Shown here piece by piece: positions 1 to 8,541 of a DNA stretch of 64,000 nucleotides (the stretch's first letter is position 1; the number at the start of each line of letters is the position of its first letter). The stretch comes from Tissierellia bacterium. Lineage in GTDB: Bacteria > Bacillota > Clostridia > Tissierellales > Tissierellaceae. The stretch spans positions 1 through 64,000 of the forward strand of contig JAAYTL010000107.1 in NCBI GenBank assembly GCA_012518035.1, given 5' to 3'. The notes beneath the pieces are model-generated. The model did not search any database. It had not been told where the DNA came from and saw nothing but the letters and a program-made list of their open reading frames with translations. The position numbers and the translations under genes were made by a program.

Positions 1-64
1 ACCATCATTAAACCACAGACATTGTTATTGGTCTATACAAAGGAAATAAAAAAGAGACAATAGA

Positions 65-110
65 TTGCAAGGCTATTATCTCTATAAAAATATATAATAT
101 TTCCTTGCAA
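65..110. repeat. Inverted repeat upstream of spoVAC
   Basis: The 8-mer TTGCAAGG at 65-72 is repeated as CCTTGCAA at 103-110, with 30 AT-rich bases between, ending 26 bases before the spoVAC start. It could be a regulator site or a long-loop hairpin in the leader. No convincing forespore (sigma-G) promoter could be fixed here. Confidence 0.35.
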
Positions 111-135
111 TTACTATTATACGAGGAGGTAGGTT

Positions 136-579
136 ATGGAAAATTTAAATAAAAAGGATTATGAGAAGTTTGCCAACAAGAAAATTCCCAAACCAACCTA
201 TGGTAAAAATATGCTATTCGCCTTTTTAATTGGTGGAGGGATATGTACTATTGGTCAAACAATAAATAATTTTCTACTAAGTCAGGGGTACAGTGATGAA
301 TTATCAGGAACAGCTACTTCCATATTTATGGTATTTGTAGGGTCCCTTTTAACTGGTTTAGGTATATATGATAAAATTGGAAAACTTGGTGGTGCAGGTG
401 CTGCAGTACCCATAACAGGCTTTGCTAACTCCATAGTTGCACCTGCAATGGAATATAAAAGAGAGGGGTTTATATTCGGGGTGGCGGCTAGAATGTTTTC
501 CATAGCTGGACCTGTCCTAGTATATGGAATTTCTAGTTCAATAATCCTTGGTATTCTAGCTATTCTCTTTAAAAGGTAG
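136..579 (+). CDS. spoVAC: Stage V sporulation protein AC (SpoVAC)
   Basis: This is a 147-residue integral membrane protein of the SpoVA complex in the inner forespore membrane, which moves Ca-dipicolinate into the spore and releases it at germination. In Bacillus SpoVAC acts as a mechanosensitive channel. A basic, soluble N-terminus (about 1-25) is followed by hydrophobic segments and the family's Gly-rich stretch with KLGGAGAAVPITGFANSI around residues 82-99. The start has a strong GAGGAGGT ribosome site. The gene is 8 bases ahead of spoVAD. Length matches the family. Confidence 0.95.
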   Translation: MENLNKKDYEKFANKKIPKPTYGKNMLFAFLIGGGICTIGQTINNFLLSQGYSDELSGTATSIFMVFVGSLLTGLGIYDKIGKLGGAGAAVPITGFANSIVAPAMEYKREGFIFGVAARMFSIAGPVLVYGISSSIILGILAILFKR

Positions 580-587
580 GTGATTCT

Positions 588-1607
588 ATGGCTGTAAAAA
601 GAGTTGGAAACCATACAATCAAGTTATTGAATCCTCCTTCTATTATAGGCAAATATAGTATTGTAGGTCCTAAGGAAGGGGATGGTCCACTGAGGGATTA
701 TTTTGATTTGATATTAGAGGATGATCTTTGGGGACAGGATTCCTGGGAAAAAGCAGAATGCAAAATCCAGGAAGAAGCAGTCCGTTCAGCAATTGAAAAT
801 GCTGGACTCACCTTGAAGGATATGGATTTTTTGATTGCTGGAGACTTGCTTAATCAAATTGTAGCAACAGGATATTCAGCTAGGGAATTGGCTATCCCAT
901 TTTTTGGCCTCTATGGGGCATGCTCAACCATGACAGAATCCTTGTCATTGGGAGCCATGTTAATCGATGGAGGATTTGCTGATAAGCTTGTGTGTGCTAC
1001 ATCCAGTCATTTTTCTACTGCCGAAAGACAATTTAGATTTCCTCTAGAATATGCTTCCCAAAGGACCTTCTCAGCCCAATGGACGGTAACTGGGTCAGGA
1101 GCAACAGTATTATCTTCCTATGGTTCGGGTCCCTATATCACCTATATAACACCAGGTAGAATTATTGATCCAGGTATAAAAGATATAGCCAATATGGGTG
1201 CAGCCATGGCTCCAGCTGCCATGGACACTTTGATACATCACTTCCAGGATACTGGTTTTAGTCCAGATGATTATGACCTTATAATCACTGGTGACCTAGG
1301 GATCGTGGGTAAGTCCATTGTCCTAGATATGATGAAGGAAGAGGGTTATGACTTAGGAAGCAAGTTTACTGATTGTGGTGTTGAAATCTTCAACCCCAAT
1401 ACCCAGGACACCCATGCGGGAGGGAGCGGATGTGCCTGTTCAGCAGTGGTATTCAATGGATATGTCCTAAAGGAAATGGAAAAGGCTAGGTTTAAAAGGG
1501 TCTTGTTTATGTCAACAGGAGCCATGCATTCAACAACTATTACCCAGCAAGGGGAATCCATTCCTTCCATAGGTCATGCAATAACAATAGACATCAATAA
1601 TGAATAA
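588..1607 (+). CDS. spoVAD: Stage V sporulation protein AD (SpoVAD)
   Basis: This 339-residue soluble protein of the SpoVA channel complex has a thiolase-like fold and binds dipicolinic acid in Bacillus. The sequence has the typical opening (VGNHTIKL), the GACSTMTESL segment near residue 105 and the C-terminal HAGGSGCACSA segment near 278, as in SpoVAD. Full length, no damage seen. It lies in the compact spoVAC-AD-AE operon (gaps of 8 and 12 bases), the clostridial minimal version without spoVAA/AB/AF in view. Confidence 0.96.
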   Translation: MAVKRVGNHTIKLLNPPSIIGKYSIVGPKEGDGPLRDYFDLILEDDLWGQDSWEKAECKIQEEAVRSAIENAGLTLKDMDFLIAGDLLNQIVATGYSARELAIPFFGLYGACSTMTESLSLGAMLIDGGFADKLVCATSSHFSTAERQFRFPLEYASQRTFSAQWTVTGSGATVLSSYGSGPYITYITPGRIIDPGIKDIANMGAAMAPAAMDTLIHHFQDTGFSPDDYDLIITGDLGIVGKSIVLDMMKEEGYDLGSKFTDCGVEIFNPNTQDTHAGGSGCACSAVVFNGYVLKEMEKARFKRVLFMSTGAMHSTTITQQGESIPSIGHAITIDINNE

Positions 1608-1619
1608 GGTGGTAAATCA

Positions 1620-1976
1620 ATGGATTATATAAAAGCTTTTATAGTCGGAGGAGCAATTTGTCTAATAGCACAAGTAATTCTAGATAGGACCAAGCTAACT
1701 CCTGCCCATATCTTGGTTTCATTTGTAACAGCAGGAGTAATCCTTGGTGGCCTTGGTCTTTATGAGCCTTTAGTGAAATTCGGAGGTTCGGGAGCAAAGA
1801 TTCCCATATCTGGATTTGGCTATACCTTGGCCAAGGGAGCACTGGAAGGAGCAAGGACCAAGGGATATATAGGGGCCCTGTCGGGAGGATTAGAAAAAGC
1901 AGCAGGAGGGATAGCAGCTGCTGTTCTATTTGGCTATATAATGGCTGTGGTGTTTAATCCAAAAACAAAGGACTAA
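1620..1976 (+). CDS. spoVAE: Stage V sporulation protein AE (SpoVAE)
   Basis: This 118-residue multi-pass membrane protein is the third member of the dipicolinate channel operon. It is homologous to SpoVAC, sharing the pattern FGGSGAKIPISGFG (about residues 57-70) with SpoVAC's KLGGAGAAVPITGF. It corresponds to the Eb type of SpoVAE. Its stop codon lies inside the palindromic terminator shared with the convergent PBP gene, so it ends the operon. Confidence 0.94.
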   Translation: MDYIKAFIVGGAICLIAQVILDRTKLTPAHILVSFVTAGVILGGLGLYEPLVKFGGSGAKIPISGFGYTLAKGALEGARTKGYIGALSGGLEKAAGGIAAAVLFGYIMAVVFNPKTKD

Positions 1977-1995
1977 GGATATATCCTTAGTCCTT
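1968..1995. terminator. Bidirectional intrinsic terminator
   Basis: A perfect 28-bp palindrome (arm AAGGACTAAGGATA) covers the spoVAE stop codon and ends 6 bases from the end of the convergent PBP gene. The minus strand reads into TGTTTTTGG after the stem. The plus strand follows with TTGATTTATT, a weaker U-run. It therefore should stop both transcripts, the PBP one more strongly. Confidence 0.8.
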
Positions 1996-2001
1996 GATTT
2001 A

Positions 2002-5000
2002 TTAACCATTATTGCCATCGTTGTTATTGCCATCATTATTGTCGTCACCATTCTCGCTACCGTTACCATTTCCATTACCGTTACCATTTCCATTACCGTT
2101 ACCATTTCCATTACCATTACCACCATTGTTGCCACCAGGTTCTTGACTTGGCGGAGGTGTTTCTTGCTGGCCATTACCATTTCCATTATTATTACCTGGG
2201 AATAGGTTGTCTAGTATATCATCTACTATACTATTTTCCTCGTCTTCTATAACGGTATGCTCGTCATGCTCATCACATTCTTCGTTTGGTACGGTATATT
2301 CAAAGTCTGCTGGAACTACACCACCGTGTTCTTCAGGGATATATGGAGGTGTTCTCCTTACCATAACCTTTAGTTCAACAAGTTCATCCGGGCAGTATTC
2401 ATTAGCAATCTTGCCATTACTTGTATCGATATAGACTTCCTCATGGACTTCGCAATGGCTTCTCGGTACAGTTCCTTGGGCAAATATTTCAGTCTTAACA
2501 ACATGTCTAGGGTCTTTAGCACAAAGTGCCGTGGCCAATTGACCAGATTGGGTACATACTGATGCTGAAACTATGCCTTCAGGTCTTGGGAAGCTGGTTT
2601 TATTTTCCAATCCCTCATGAATCTTGGCATTTATGTGTTGCCAGAACCTAGTAGCTGTACTACTACCTTCTGATAGGGTAATCTTAGGAGAATCATTTCC
2701 AATCCAAACGCCTGAAACATAATATGGCGTGAATCCTACAAACCATATATCAGCTCTATCTTGTGTGGTACCTGTTTTACCTGCAACTGCCATACCAGAT
2801 ATCCTAGCCCTACTGGCCAAACCATCTGTAACAGTTGTTCTTAAAATATCAGCGGCAATATAGGCGATTTGAGGTGATACCACTATATTTTCCTTAGGAA
2901 CATTATCGATTAAAAGATTACCATCCTTATCTAGAATCTTAGTAAAGGCAATGGGCTCTATATAAACTCCATTGTTTGCAATGGCTCCATAGGCTGCTGT
3001 TAATTCCAAAGGAGTTAAACCCTTAGTCATTCCTCCTAAACCTAGGGCTGATAGATTTTCATCATTTGTTCTACTGTCTTCAGCACTAGTTACAAAACTA
3101 TCGGATCCTGGATTTTCAGGGTCGATGATACCTAGTTTTTCTAAGTAGGACATGACTGTGTTTATGCCTACTGACTGGACAGTTTTTACTGAGTTTACGT
3201 TAATTGATTGTTCGACGGAATATCTTAAACTCTGGATACCCCTATATCCCCTATACCAGTTTCTAGGAGACCAACTTCCTTGCTTAAAGGGTATATCATC
3301 AATGGCTGATGCAGCTGTATAACCATTGTCTAGGGCTGGTAAGTAGGCAGCAATAGGCTTAATGGCAGATCCGGGTTGTCTTTGAGAATCTGTAGCCCTA
3401 TTTAAGATCCTATTTCCATCTACATCCCTACCACCGATAAGGGCCTTTATATGGCCAGTCTTGTAATCGATGATAACCGATGCGGATTGGGGTTGAACAA
3501 TTCCATCTGGGTCCCTAAAGAAATATGAATTATTGACAATCAACCTACCATCTTCATCAATCCTATAGAAACTACTATTAGAATCCAGATACTCCTTGCT
3601 AATAATTAGCTCTTTATTTTCCCCAACACTAAATTCACCCTCTGGGATAACAATGGAGCCCACTGTATGGGATACCAGGTTCTTGTTATCATCTATTCTA
3701 TAATAGTCTGCAATATCTATATGCTTAGGATATATGGTTATTTTATTACTCTTGATTTTTAGATTACCATTGTCCATAACTTCGTATTCGCCATCGGTAA
3801 ATACTAAATTAAAATCATCATCAAATAAGTTCTCTTGTTTATAGTAGACTATGTTCTTCTTATCATCTATAATATTACCAGCCTTATTCAGCCTCCAATC
3901 TATAAGGACAGGATTTTTACGATTGCTGGTATTACCAACTAGGATTTCTACGAAGTTTTCGTAGGCTTCTTCTAATTGCTTTTGCATCTCTACATCAATG
4001 GTAGAATAGATACTTAATCCACCAGTAAATAGCATTTCTTCAGCCTGTTCTTTTGTATAACCTAATTTATCCATCAATGCTTCTATAACCTGAGTTTTAA
4101 CAAAGTCTGTAAAGTAAGAAGTAATATCAGTTCTTTTGTGTTGACCTGGTTTTAGAACCGTCTTAATATCTACTGCCTTTGCTGAATTATACTCAGCTTC
4201 AGAAATCTTGCCAAGCTCTAACATCTTATCTAAAACCAACCTTTGTCTTTCAACAGATGTTTCATTAAATACCAGGATATATTTTTGACCTAAAATATCG
4301 GCCTCTCCAACCTTGTAGTGGGCATTCTCATCATAGTTTTCAGGTTTAACCCTTATATATGGTTGATAGGCATTACCTTTTATTGATCCAGCTAGAAGAG
4401 CTGACTCGGCAATTGTTAGCTGACCCACATCCTTAGAAAAATATGTTTGGGCTGCCTCTTGTACCCCATAGGCATTTTGTCCAAAGAAGTTCCTATTTAA
4501 GTAGGCCTCTAATATTTGGTCTTTATGGAGTACTCTGTCTATCTGTAAGGCTAGATAGGCTTCTTGAATCTTTCTGGACAATTTTTGTTCAGGACTTAGA
4601 TAAACGTTCTTGGCTAGCTGTTGGGTAATAGTACTAGCACCACGTACAACTCCACCAGCCTTAAAATTGTCCAGCATAGATGCCGCTATACCCCTTAGGT
4701 CAACTCCAGGATGTTCATAGAACCTCTCATCCTCAATAGCTATAAAGGCGTCAAGCAGGTGCTGGGGCATATCATCGATACTAACATAGGTCCTAAATTC
4801 TGCAGCCTCAATTTTCTCTAAAAGGCTTCCGTCAGGACCATATATGTATGATGTATGGTCTAAAGAAGCATTTACTTGACTAGGGTCTATCTCAGGTGCC
4901 TTATTGATTATTGATATGGCCATACCAGCCCCGACTCCACCTGCTAAAACAATCATAATCAAGATTGTCAAAATAAATACCTTGGATGCTTTTCCTATAC

Positions 5001-5070
5001 TAAATCTATAAGCTTTTTTCTTTTTCCTATTATTTGTTCTCTTCTCATTTGGATTGTTGTTTTCAGACAT
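2002..5070 (-). CDS. Class A penicillin-binding protein 1A with Asn/Gly-repeat tail
   Basis: A bifunctional peptidoglycan synthase of 1022 residues. A Lys/Arg-rich cytoplasmic stretch (1-30) and one membrane anchor (about 31-54) come first. The glycosyltransferase domain (GT51) has EDERFYEH at 113-120 and TITQQLAKN at 147-155. A long inserted linker domain (about 370-530) precedes the transpeptidase domain, with the nucleophile in SAIK (S568-K571) and KTG at 765. The tail beyond about residue 956 is low-complexity Asn/Gly, with a Pro-rich patch. Such tails occur in Gram-positive PBP1 proteins and probably span the wall. It is convergent with spoVAE and has its own promoter at 5118-5146. Confidence 0.93.
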   Translation of the reverse strand: MSENNNPNEKRTNNRKKKKAYRFSIGKASKVFILTILIMIVLAGGVGAGMAISIINKAPEIDPSQVNASLDHTSYIYGPDGSLLEKIEAAEFRTYVSIDDMPQHLLDAFIAIEDERFYEHPGVDLRGIAASMLDNFKAGGVVRGASTITQQLAKNVYLSPEQKLSRKIQEAYLALQIDRVLHKDQILEAYLNRNFFGQNAYGVQEAAQTYFSKDVGQLTIAESALLAGSIKGNAYQPYIRVKPENYDENAHYKVGEADILGQKYILVFNETSVERQRLVLDKMLELGKISEAEYNSAKAVDIKTVLKPGQHKRTDITSYFTDFVKTQVIEALMDKLGYTKEQAEEMLFTGGLSIYSTIDVEMQKQLEEAYENFVEILVGNTSNRKNPVLIDWRLNKAGNIIDDKKNIVYYKQENLFDDDFNLVFTDGEYEVMDNGNLKIKSNKITIYPKHIDIADYYRIDDNKNLVSHTVGSIVIPEGEFSVGENKELIISKEYLDSNSSFYRIDEDGRLIVNNSYFFRDPDGIVQPQSASVIIDYKTGHIKALIGGRDVDGNRILNRATDSQRQPGSAIKPIAAYLPALDNGYTAASAIDDIPFKQGSWSPRNWYRGYRGIQSLRYSVEQSINVNSVKTVQSVGINTVMSYLEKLGIIDPENPGSDSFVTSAEDSRTNDENLSALGLGGMTKGLTPLELTAAYGAIANNGVYIEPIAFTKILDKDGNLLIDNVPKENIVVSPQIAYIAADILRTTVTDGLASRARISGMAVAGKTGTTQDRADIWFVGFTPYYVSGVWIGNDSPKITLSEGSSTATRFWQHINAKIHEGLENKTSFPRPEGIVSASVCTQSGQLATALCAKDPRHVVKTEIFAQGTVPRSHCEVHEEVYIDTSNGKIANEYCPDELVELKVMVRRTPPYIPEEHGGVVPADFEYTVPNEECDEHDEHTVIEDEENSIVDDILDNLFPGNNNGNGNGQQETPPPSQEPGGNNGGNGNGNGNGNGNGNGNGNGNGSENGDDNNDGNNNDGNNG
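2059..2112. repeat. 18-bp tandem repeat inside the PBP gene
   Basis: Three perfect copies of the 18-mer ACCGTTACCATTTCCATT run head to tail, flanked by degenerate copies. On the minus strand they encode the (Asn-Gly)n part of the PBP tail. The unit is in frame (six codons), so copy-number change by slippage would alter tail length without breaking the protein. Confidence 0.85.
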
Positions 5071-5117
5071 TTTATCCTCCTTAATATTCTATCTTCTAGA
5101 ACATTTAATTATTGTTT

Positions 5118-5146
5118 ATTATAACATATATTATATACAATGTTAA
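5118..5146 (-). promoter_or_regulatory. Sigma-A-type promoter for the PBP gene
   Basis: Read on the minus strand: TTAACA (5146-5141), 17-base spacer, TATAAT (5123-5118). This is 5/6 plus 6/6 to the vegetative consensus and lies about 48 bases before the PBP start codon. Confidence 0.65.
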
Positions 5147-5212
5147 CAAGCTTAAAATGTCAAAAGGATTACAATCCTTATAATAATAGTATTTGTTATG
5201 GATTATAAAGGT

Positions 5213-5241
5213 TAGATAATAGCAGGGATTAGTGTTATAAT
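5213..5241 (+). promoter_or_regulatory. Possible promoter for hflX
   Basis: A perfect TATAAT at 5236-5241 has TAGATA 17 bases upstream (4/6 to TTGACA). Transcription would start near 5248, so an ATG at 5249 would be almost leaderless. This favours translation from the downstream TTG. Confidence 0.5.
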
Positions 5242-5275
5242 ATAGATAATGTATAATCGATTGGATGGTGATAAA

Positions 5276-6574
5276 TTGCTTAATGACAATAGAAGGCGTG
5301 AGAGAACCTTAATTGTTGGCCTTGAATTAACTATGGATACCATTGATATAGATACTTCCCTAGATGAATTACAAGAACTAGTTCAAGCAGCAGGGGGGGT
5401 TGTGGTTTCCCGGATTGTTCAAAAAAGAGATTCTATACATCCAGCCTATTTTATAGGTAAGGGAAAGGTTGAGGAAATCAGGTTATATTGTGAGGAATTA
5501 GATATAGATGCGGTTGTTTTTAATGATGAATTATCAGGGGCCCAGATAAGAAATCTGGAGAAGATAATTGATAAAAAGATAGTAGATAGGACGAATCTAA
5601 TTCTAGATATATTTGCCACCAGGGCAACTTCAAAAGAGGGTAAGCTCCAGGTAAAACTTGCCCAACTGAAGTATCGATTACCCAGGCTAGTAGGTATGAG
5701 GGACTACCTATCCAGGGAGGGTGGAGGTATAGGTACACGAGGTCCAGGAGAGCAAAAACTGGAGACTGACAGGAGACATATTTTACGGGAAATCAATAAT
5801 ATCGAGAAACAACTCAAGGAAGTAGAGGCTAATAGGCAAATTACCAGAAAAAGGAGACATAACTCCAACTATCCAATTGTTGCCTTAGTTGGCTATACCA
5901 ATGCAGGGAAATCTACTCTCTTAAATAGGTTGATGGATGATGAAAGTGACGAAAGTAAACAGGTATTTGTAAAGGATATTTTATTTGCAACCCTGGACAC
6001 ATCCTTAAGAAGGGCTAGACTACCCAATGGGCAGATATATTTACTGACTGATACGGTAGGTTTTGTATCCAAGCTACCTACCCATTTGATAGAGGCTTTC
6101 AAAGGTACCTTAGAAGAGACTAAATATGCTGATATGCTCCTGCATGTTGTTGATGCCTCAAATAGTGATATAGATATCCAAATCAAGACAACCATAGAAA
6201 TTTTAAAGGAATTAGAAGTATTAGATAAACCAATAATTACAGTTTTCAATAAAATGGATAGGACGGATATTCAAAGCCTAATCTATGAAAGCAATCTTGT
6301 AGGAGAAAAGATATTTATATCTGCTAAAAATGATGTGAACATAGATAAATTAAAGCTCTTAATCCAGGAAAAGCTACCCCAAGAATATAAATATATTCTT
6401 ATGAAAATACCATACGACAAACAAACTATTTTAAATTATTTTATGAATAACTATGAAATAGAAAACTTGCGTCATGAAGAAGATGGCACATATTTTGACC
6501 TAGCAATAAATATTCTAGATTATGAAAGATACAAGGATTATATTGTCAATCCTAAAACAAAAATTGAAAAATAA
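5276..6574 (+). CDS. hflX: GTPase HflX
   Basis: A ribosome-associated GTPase that splits stalled or stressed 70S ribosomes in other bacteria. The N-terminal HflX domain (VVSRIVQKRDSIHPAYFIGKG-like region) is followed by the glycine-rich segment GGGIGTRGPGEQKLETDRR, then the GTPase domain with G1 GYTNAGKST (about 206), G3 DTVGF (about 258) and G4 NKMD (about 325). The frame opens at ATG 5249, but TTG 5276 is preferred: GGATGGTGA lies just before it, and 5249 sits at the likely transcription start. About 432 residues, normal for the family. Confidence 0.93.
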   Translation: MLNDNRRRERTLIVGLELTMDTIDIDTSLDELQELVQAAGGVVVSRIVQKRDSIHPAYFIGKGKVEEIRLYCEELDIDAVVFNDELSGAQIRNLEKIIDKKIVDRTNLILDIFATRATSKEGKLQVKLAQLKYRLPRLVGMRDYLSREGGGIGTRGPGEQKLETDRRHILREINNIEKQLKEVEANRQITRKRRHNSNYPIVALVGYTNAGKSTLLNRLMDDESDESKQVFVKDILFATLDTSLRRARLPNGQIYLLTDTVGFVSKLPTHLIEAFKGTLEETKYADMLLHVVDASNSDIDIQIKTTIEILKELEVLDKPIITVFNKMDRTDIQSLIYESNLVGEKIFISAKNDVNIDKLKLLIQEKLPQEYKYILMKIPYDKQTILNYFMNNYEIENLRHEEDGTYFDLAINILDYERYKDYIVNPKTKIEK

Positions 6575-6590
6575 AAAGGAGTGGTTACCA

Positions 6591-7031
6591 ATGATAATAA
6601 GAGATTGTGCAGGGGGAATTGTTTTTAAGGATGATAAGGTATTCATACTAAAGAATGATAAGAATGAATGGATCCTCCCCAAGGGCAAGATTAAAAATGA
6701 TAATCTTCCACCTGAAACAGCCATGGAAAGGGTAGAGTATGAGGGTGGTGTTAAGGCCAAGATAGTATCTCCTGCTGGTGAAACCGCATATGAATTCTAT
6801 TCCAGAACTAGAAATACAGCAGTAAATAATAGGATAATATGGTTTATAATGGAGGCTGATAATGAAGACTATAGAATCAACAAGGATGAGGGTTTTACCG
6901 ATGGTGGTTACTATCCAATTAATAAGGCTATAGAATTGATAACCTACAGCCAGGACAAATCCTTGGTTTCCTTATCCTATAAAAGATTTTTAGAATATAA
7001 GGAGTACAAGAAGAAGCTTAATTTTGCTTAA
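6591..7031 (+). CDS. Nudix-fold protein with a degenerate Nudix box
   Basis: A 146-residue protein with the Nudix hydrolase fold (MIIRDCAGGIVF..., WILPKGK). The start at ATG 6591 follows AAAAAGGAG; the frame opens earlier but inside hflX. The box at residues 32-54 departs from Gx5Ex7REUxEExGU: the first Glu is Asn38, the Arg-Glu pair is reversed (Glu46-Arg47), and Glu19 of the motif is Tyr50. Only Gly32, Glu51 and Gly53 remain. Nucleotide-diphosphate hydrolysis is therefore doubtful; a binding or sensor role is possible. It follows hflX by 16 bases and is probably cotranscribed. Confidence 0.78.
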   Translation: MIIRDCAGGIVFKDDKVFILKNDKNEWILPKGKIKNDNLPPETAMERVEYEGGVKAKIVSPAGETAYEFYSRTRNTAVNNRIIWFIMEADNEDYRINKDEGFTDGGYYPINKAIELITYSQDKSLVSLSYKRFLEYKEYKKKLNFA

Positions 7032-7064
7032 AGTTAGGCTTTTCTGAAAGGAAGATTACTTGCT

Positions 7065-7709
7065 ATGAATAATTATAGGACTGTCTTTTCCTATGGTGAA
7101 GCTGAGTTTATAATAAACAAATCTAGGTTTATTGGCTATGCAAACCATATCAAGACTGAAGAAGAAGCCCTAGACTTTATTGAAGAAATCAGCACCAAGC
7201 ATAGGGACGCAACCCACAATGTCTATGCCTATGTGGTAGGTGAGAATTCTAATATTCAACGTTTCAGTGATGACGGTGAGCCATCCGGGACTGCTGGTAT
7301 ACCAGCCTTAGAAGTGATAAAGAAAGAAGACCTAAGGAATGTTGTAGTAGTTGTAACCAGATATTTTGGAGGTATTCACTTGGGCGCCGGTGGTCTAATC
7401 AGGGCATATACCAAGGGGGCCAAGATTGGACTTGATGCAGCAAAGATTGTGGACATGGTTGTCCACCAGGAGCTAGGGATTAAAGTAGACTATAATCTTT
7501 ACGGGAAAATAGAAAACTTTTTACTAGCCAATGAGTATATAGTGGATGAAGTAACCTTTGATACTAGTGTTAATATTAGTATCTTCGTAGATAGGGAAGA
7601 GCTTGATAGATTTATAAAGACCATAACAGACCTATCAAGGGGCAACATTGAGATTAAAAAGTTGGATCTAGTACACCTACCCATTTTAGATGGGAAAAGA
7701 CTTAAATAA
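7065..7709 (+). CDS. YigZ/IMPACT family protein
   Basis: A 214-residue member of the YigZ (UPF0029/IMPACT) family. The conserved core KSRFIGYANHI, ATHNVYAYVVG, RFSDDGEPSGTAGIPAL and VTRYFGGIHLGAGGLIRAY lies within residues 20-125, followed by the family's C-terminal ferredoxin-like DUF1949 domain. Eukaryotic relatives modulate Gcn2 activation; the bacterial role is not settled. Normal length. It ends just before a terminator shared with the convergent permease genes. Confidence 0.92.
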   Translation: MNNYRTVFSYGEAEFIINKSRFIGYANHIKTEEEALDFIEEISTKHRDATHNVYAYVVGENSNIQRFSDDGEPSGTAGIPALEVIKKEDLRNVVVVVTRYFGGIHLGAGGLIRAYTKGAKIGLDAAKIVDMVVHQELGIKVDYNLYGKIENFLLANEYIVDEVTFDTSVNISIFVDREELDRFIKTITDLSRGNIEIKKLDLVHLPILDGKRLK

Positions 7710-7714
7710 CTTTC

Positions 7715-7747
7715 AAGGCTACTATTTCGATATGGTAGCCTTTATTT
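7715..7747. terminator. Bidirectional terminator between yigZ-like and permease genes
   Basis: AAGGCTAC (7715-7722) pairs with GTAGCCTT (7735-7742) around a 12-base loop and is followed by TATTTCTT. It overlaps the stop codon of the convergent permease gene. Confidence 0.65.
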
Positions 7748-8089
7748 CTTCTTAAAGAACTCGTATAAGCCTATAACCAAGAGAAAGATTCCAAAATATC
7801 TCCTAAGTTGTTCTTCTTCAATCTTAACTGCTATTAAAGCACCTAGTAAGGCACCTGTAAGTCCTCCAATTACAATGGGTTTAATGTATTTACCTTCTAT
7901 ATTACCTTCTTTTTTATGGGTTATGATTGCAACTATGGATATAGGAATAAAGACAATGAGGTTGATACCCTGGGCTTGGATTTGTGATAAGCCACTAAAA
8001 AATACTAAAGAAGGAATCAATATCGTCCCTCCACCAATCCCCATTCCGCTAATAATTCCTGATAAAAATCCTATTAAGATTAGTTTCAT
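7742..8089 (-). CDS. Half-length TSUP (TauE/SafE) permease subunit, second gene
   Basis: About 115 residues with four predicted membrane segments and the TSUP half-repeat signature GGGTILIPSLVFFSG near the N-terminus. Full-length TSUP anion/sulfonate/sulfite exporters carry two such halves in one chain of about 250 residues; here each is its own gene. ATG 8089 overlaps the stop of the upstream half as ATGA, a classic translational coupling. A TTG six bases upstream is an alternative start. A heterodimer with the neighbour is likely; the substrate is unknown. Confidence 0.85.
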   Translation of the reverse strand: MKLILIGFLSGIISGMGIGGGTILIPSLVFFSGLSQIQAQGINLIVFIPISIVAIITHKKEGNIEGKYIKPIVIGGLTGALLGALIAVKIEEEQLRRYFGIFLLVIGLYEFFKKK

Positions 8090-8445
8090 CTCCAAATCAT
8101 CCTTAAGGCTGTATATATAATTAGGCTTCCAAAAAATTTCCTGAGATAATTAACAGGAATCCGATTGAGGAATTTGGCCCCTAAGTAGCTTCCTACAAGT
8201 CCACCAATTATGACTGAAAAGGCATGACTGAAGGGTATTTTATTATTAAAGACATATACAAGAACACTGATAATAGTCAGGGGTAAGATTATAGGTATAG
8301 CTGTTGCATGAGCCTTATAGTCTTTTAGCTTAAGTAGAAAAACTAGGGAAGGTACGATGATGGTTCCTCCTCCAGAACCAAATACTCCATTAAGAAGTCC
8401 TGCCACTAGTCCAAGACCAATTAATTTATACTTATTCTTGTCCAT
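8086..8445 (-). CDS. Half-length TSUP (TauE/SafE) permease subunit, first gene
   Basis: 119 residues, hydrophobic, with the first-half signature GGGTIIVPSLVFLL at about 24-37 and a C-terminal YLGAKFLNRIPVNYLRKFFG stretch matching the half-repeat end. It has its own ATG and stop, and overlaps the second half gene by four bases. Both halves keep independent starts and signature motifs, so this looks like a genuine two-gene transporter rather than a recent frameshift. It is divergent from nadE. Confidence 0.85.
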   Translation of the reverse strand: MDKNKYKLIGLGLVAGLLNGVFGSGGGTIIVPSLVFLLKLKDYKAHATAIPIILPLTIISVLVYVFNNKIPFSHAFSVIIGGLVGSYLGAKFLNRIPVNYLRKFFGSLIIYTALRMIWR

Positions 8446-8541
8446 AATTAACTCCTTTATGATATAATTGTAAAGAATACCATGGTATTAATTTCACCAT
8501 ATAAATCCAAGATATACATAAGTAAAACTGGAGGTCACCTT

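Noticed and set aside
2059-2130. Possible CRISPR-like array (regular 18-bp repeats)
   Set aside because: Repeats are contiguous with no spacers and lie in frame within the PBP coding sequence.
7742-8445. Frameshifted pseudogene of one TSUP permease
   Set aside because: Both halves have intact ends, own starts and an ATGA coupling, which fits two real genes better.
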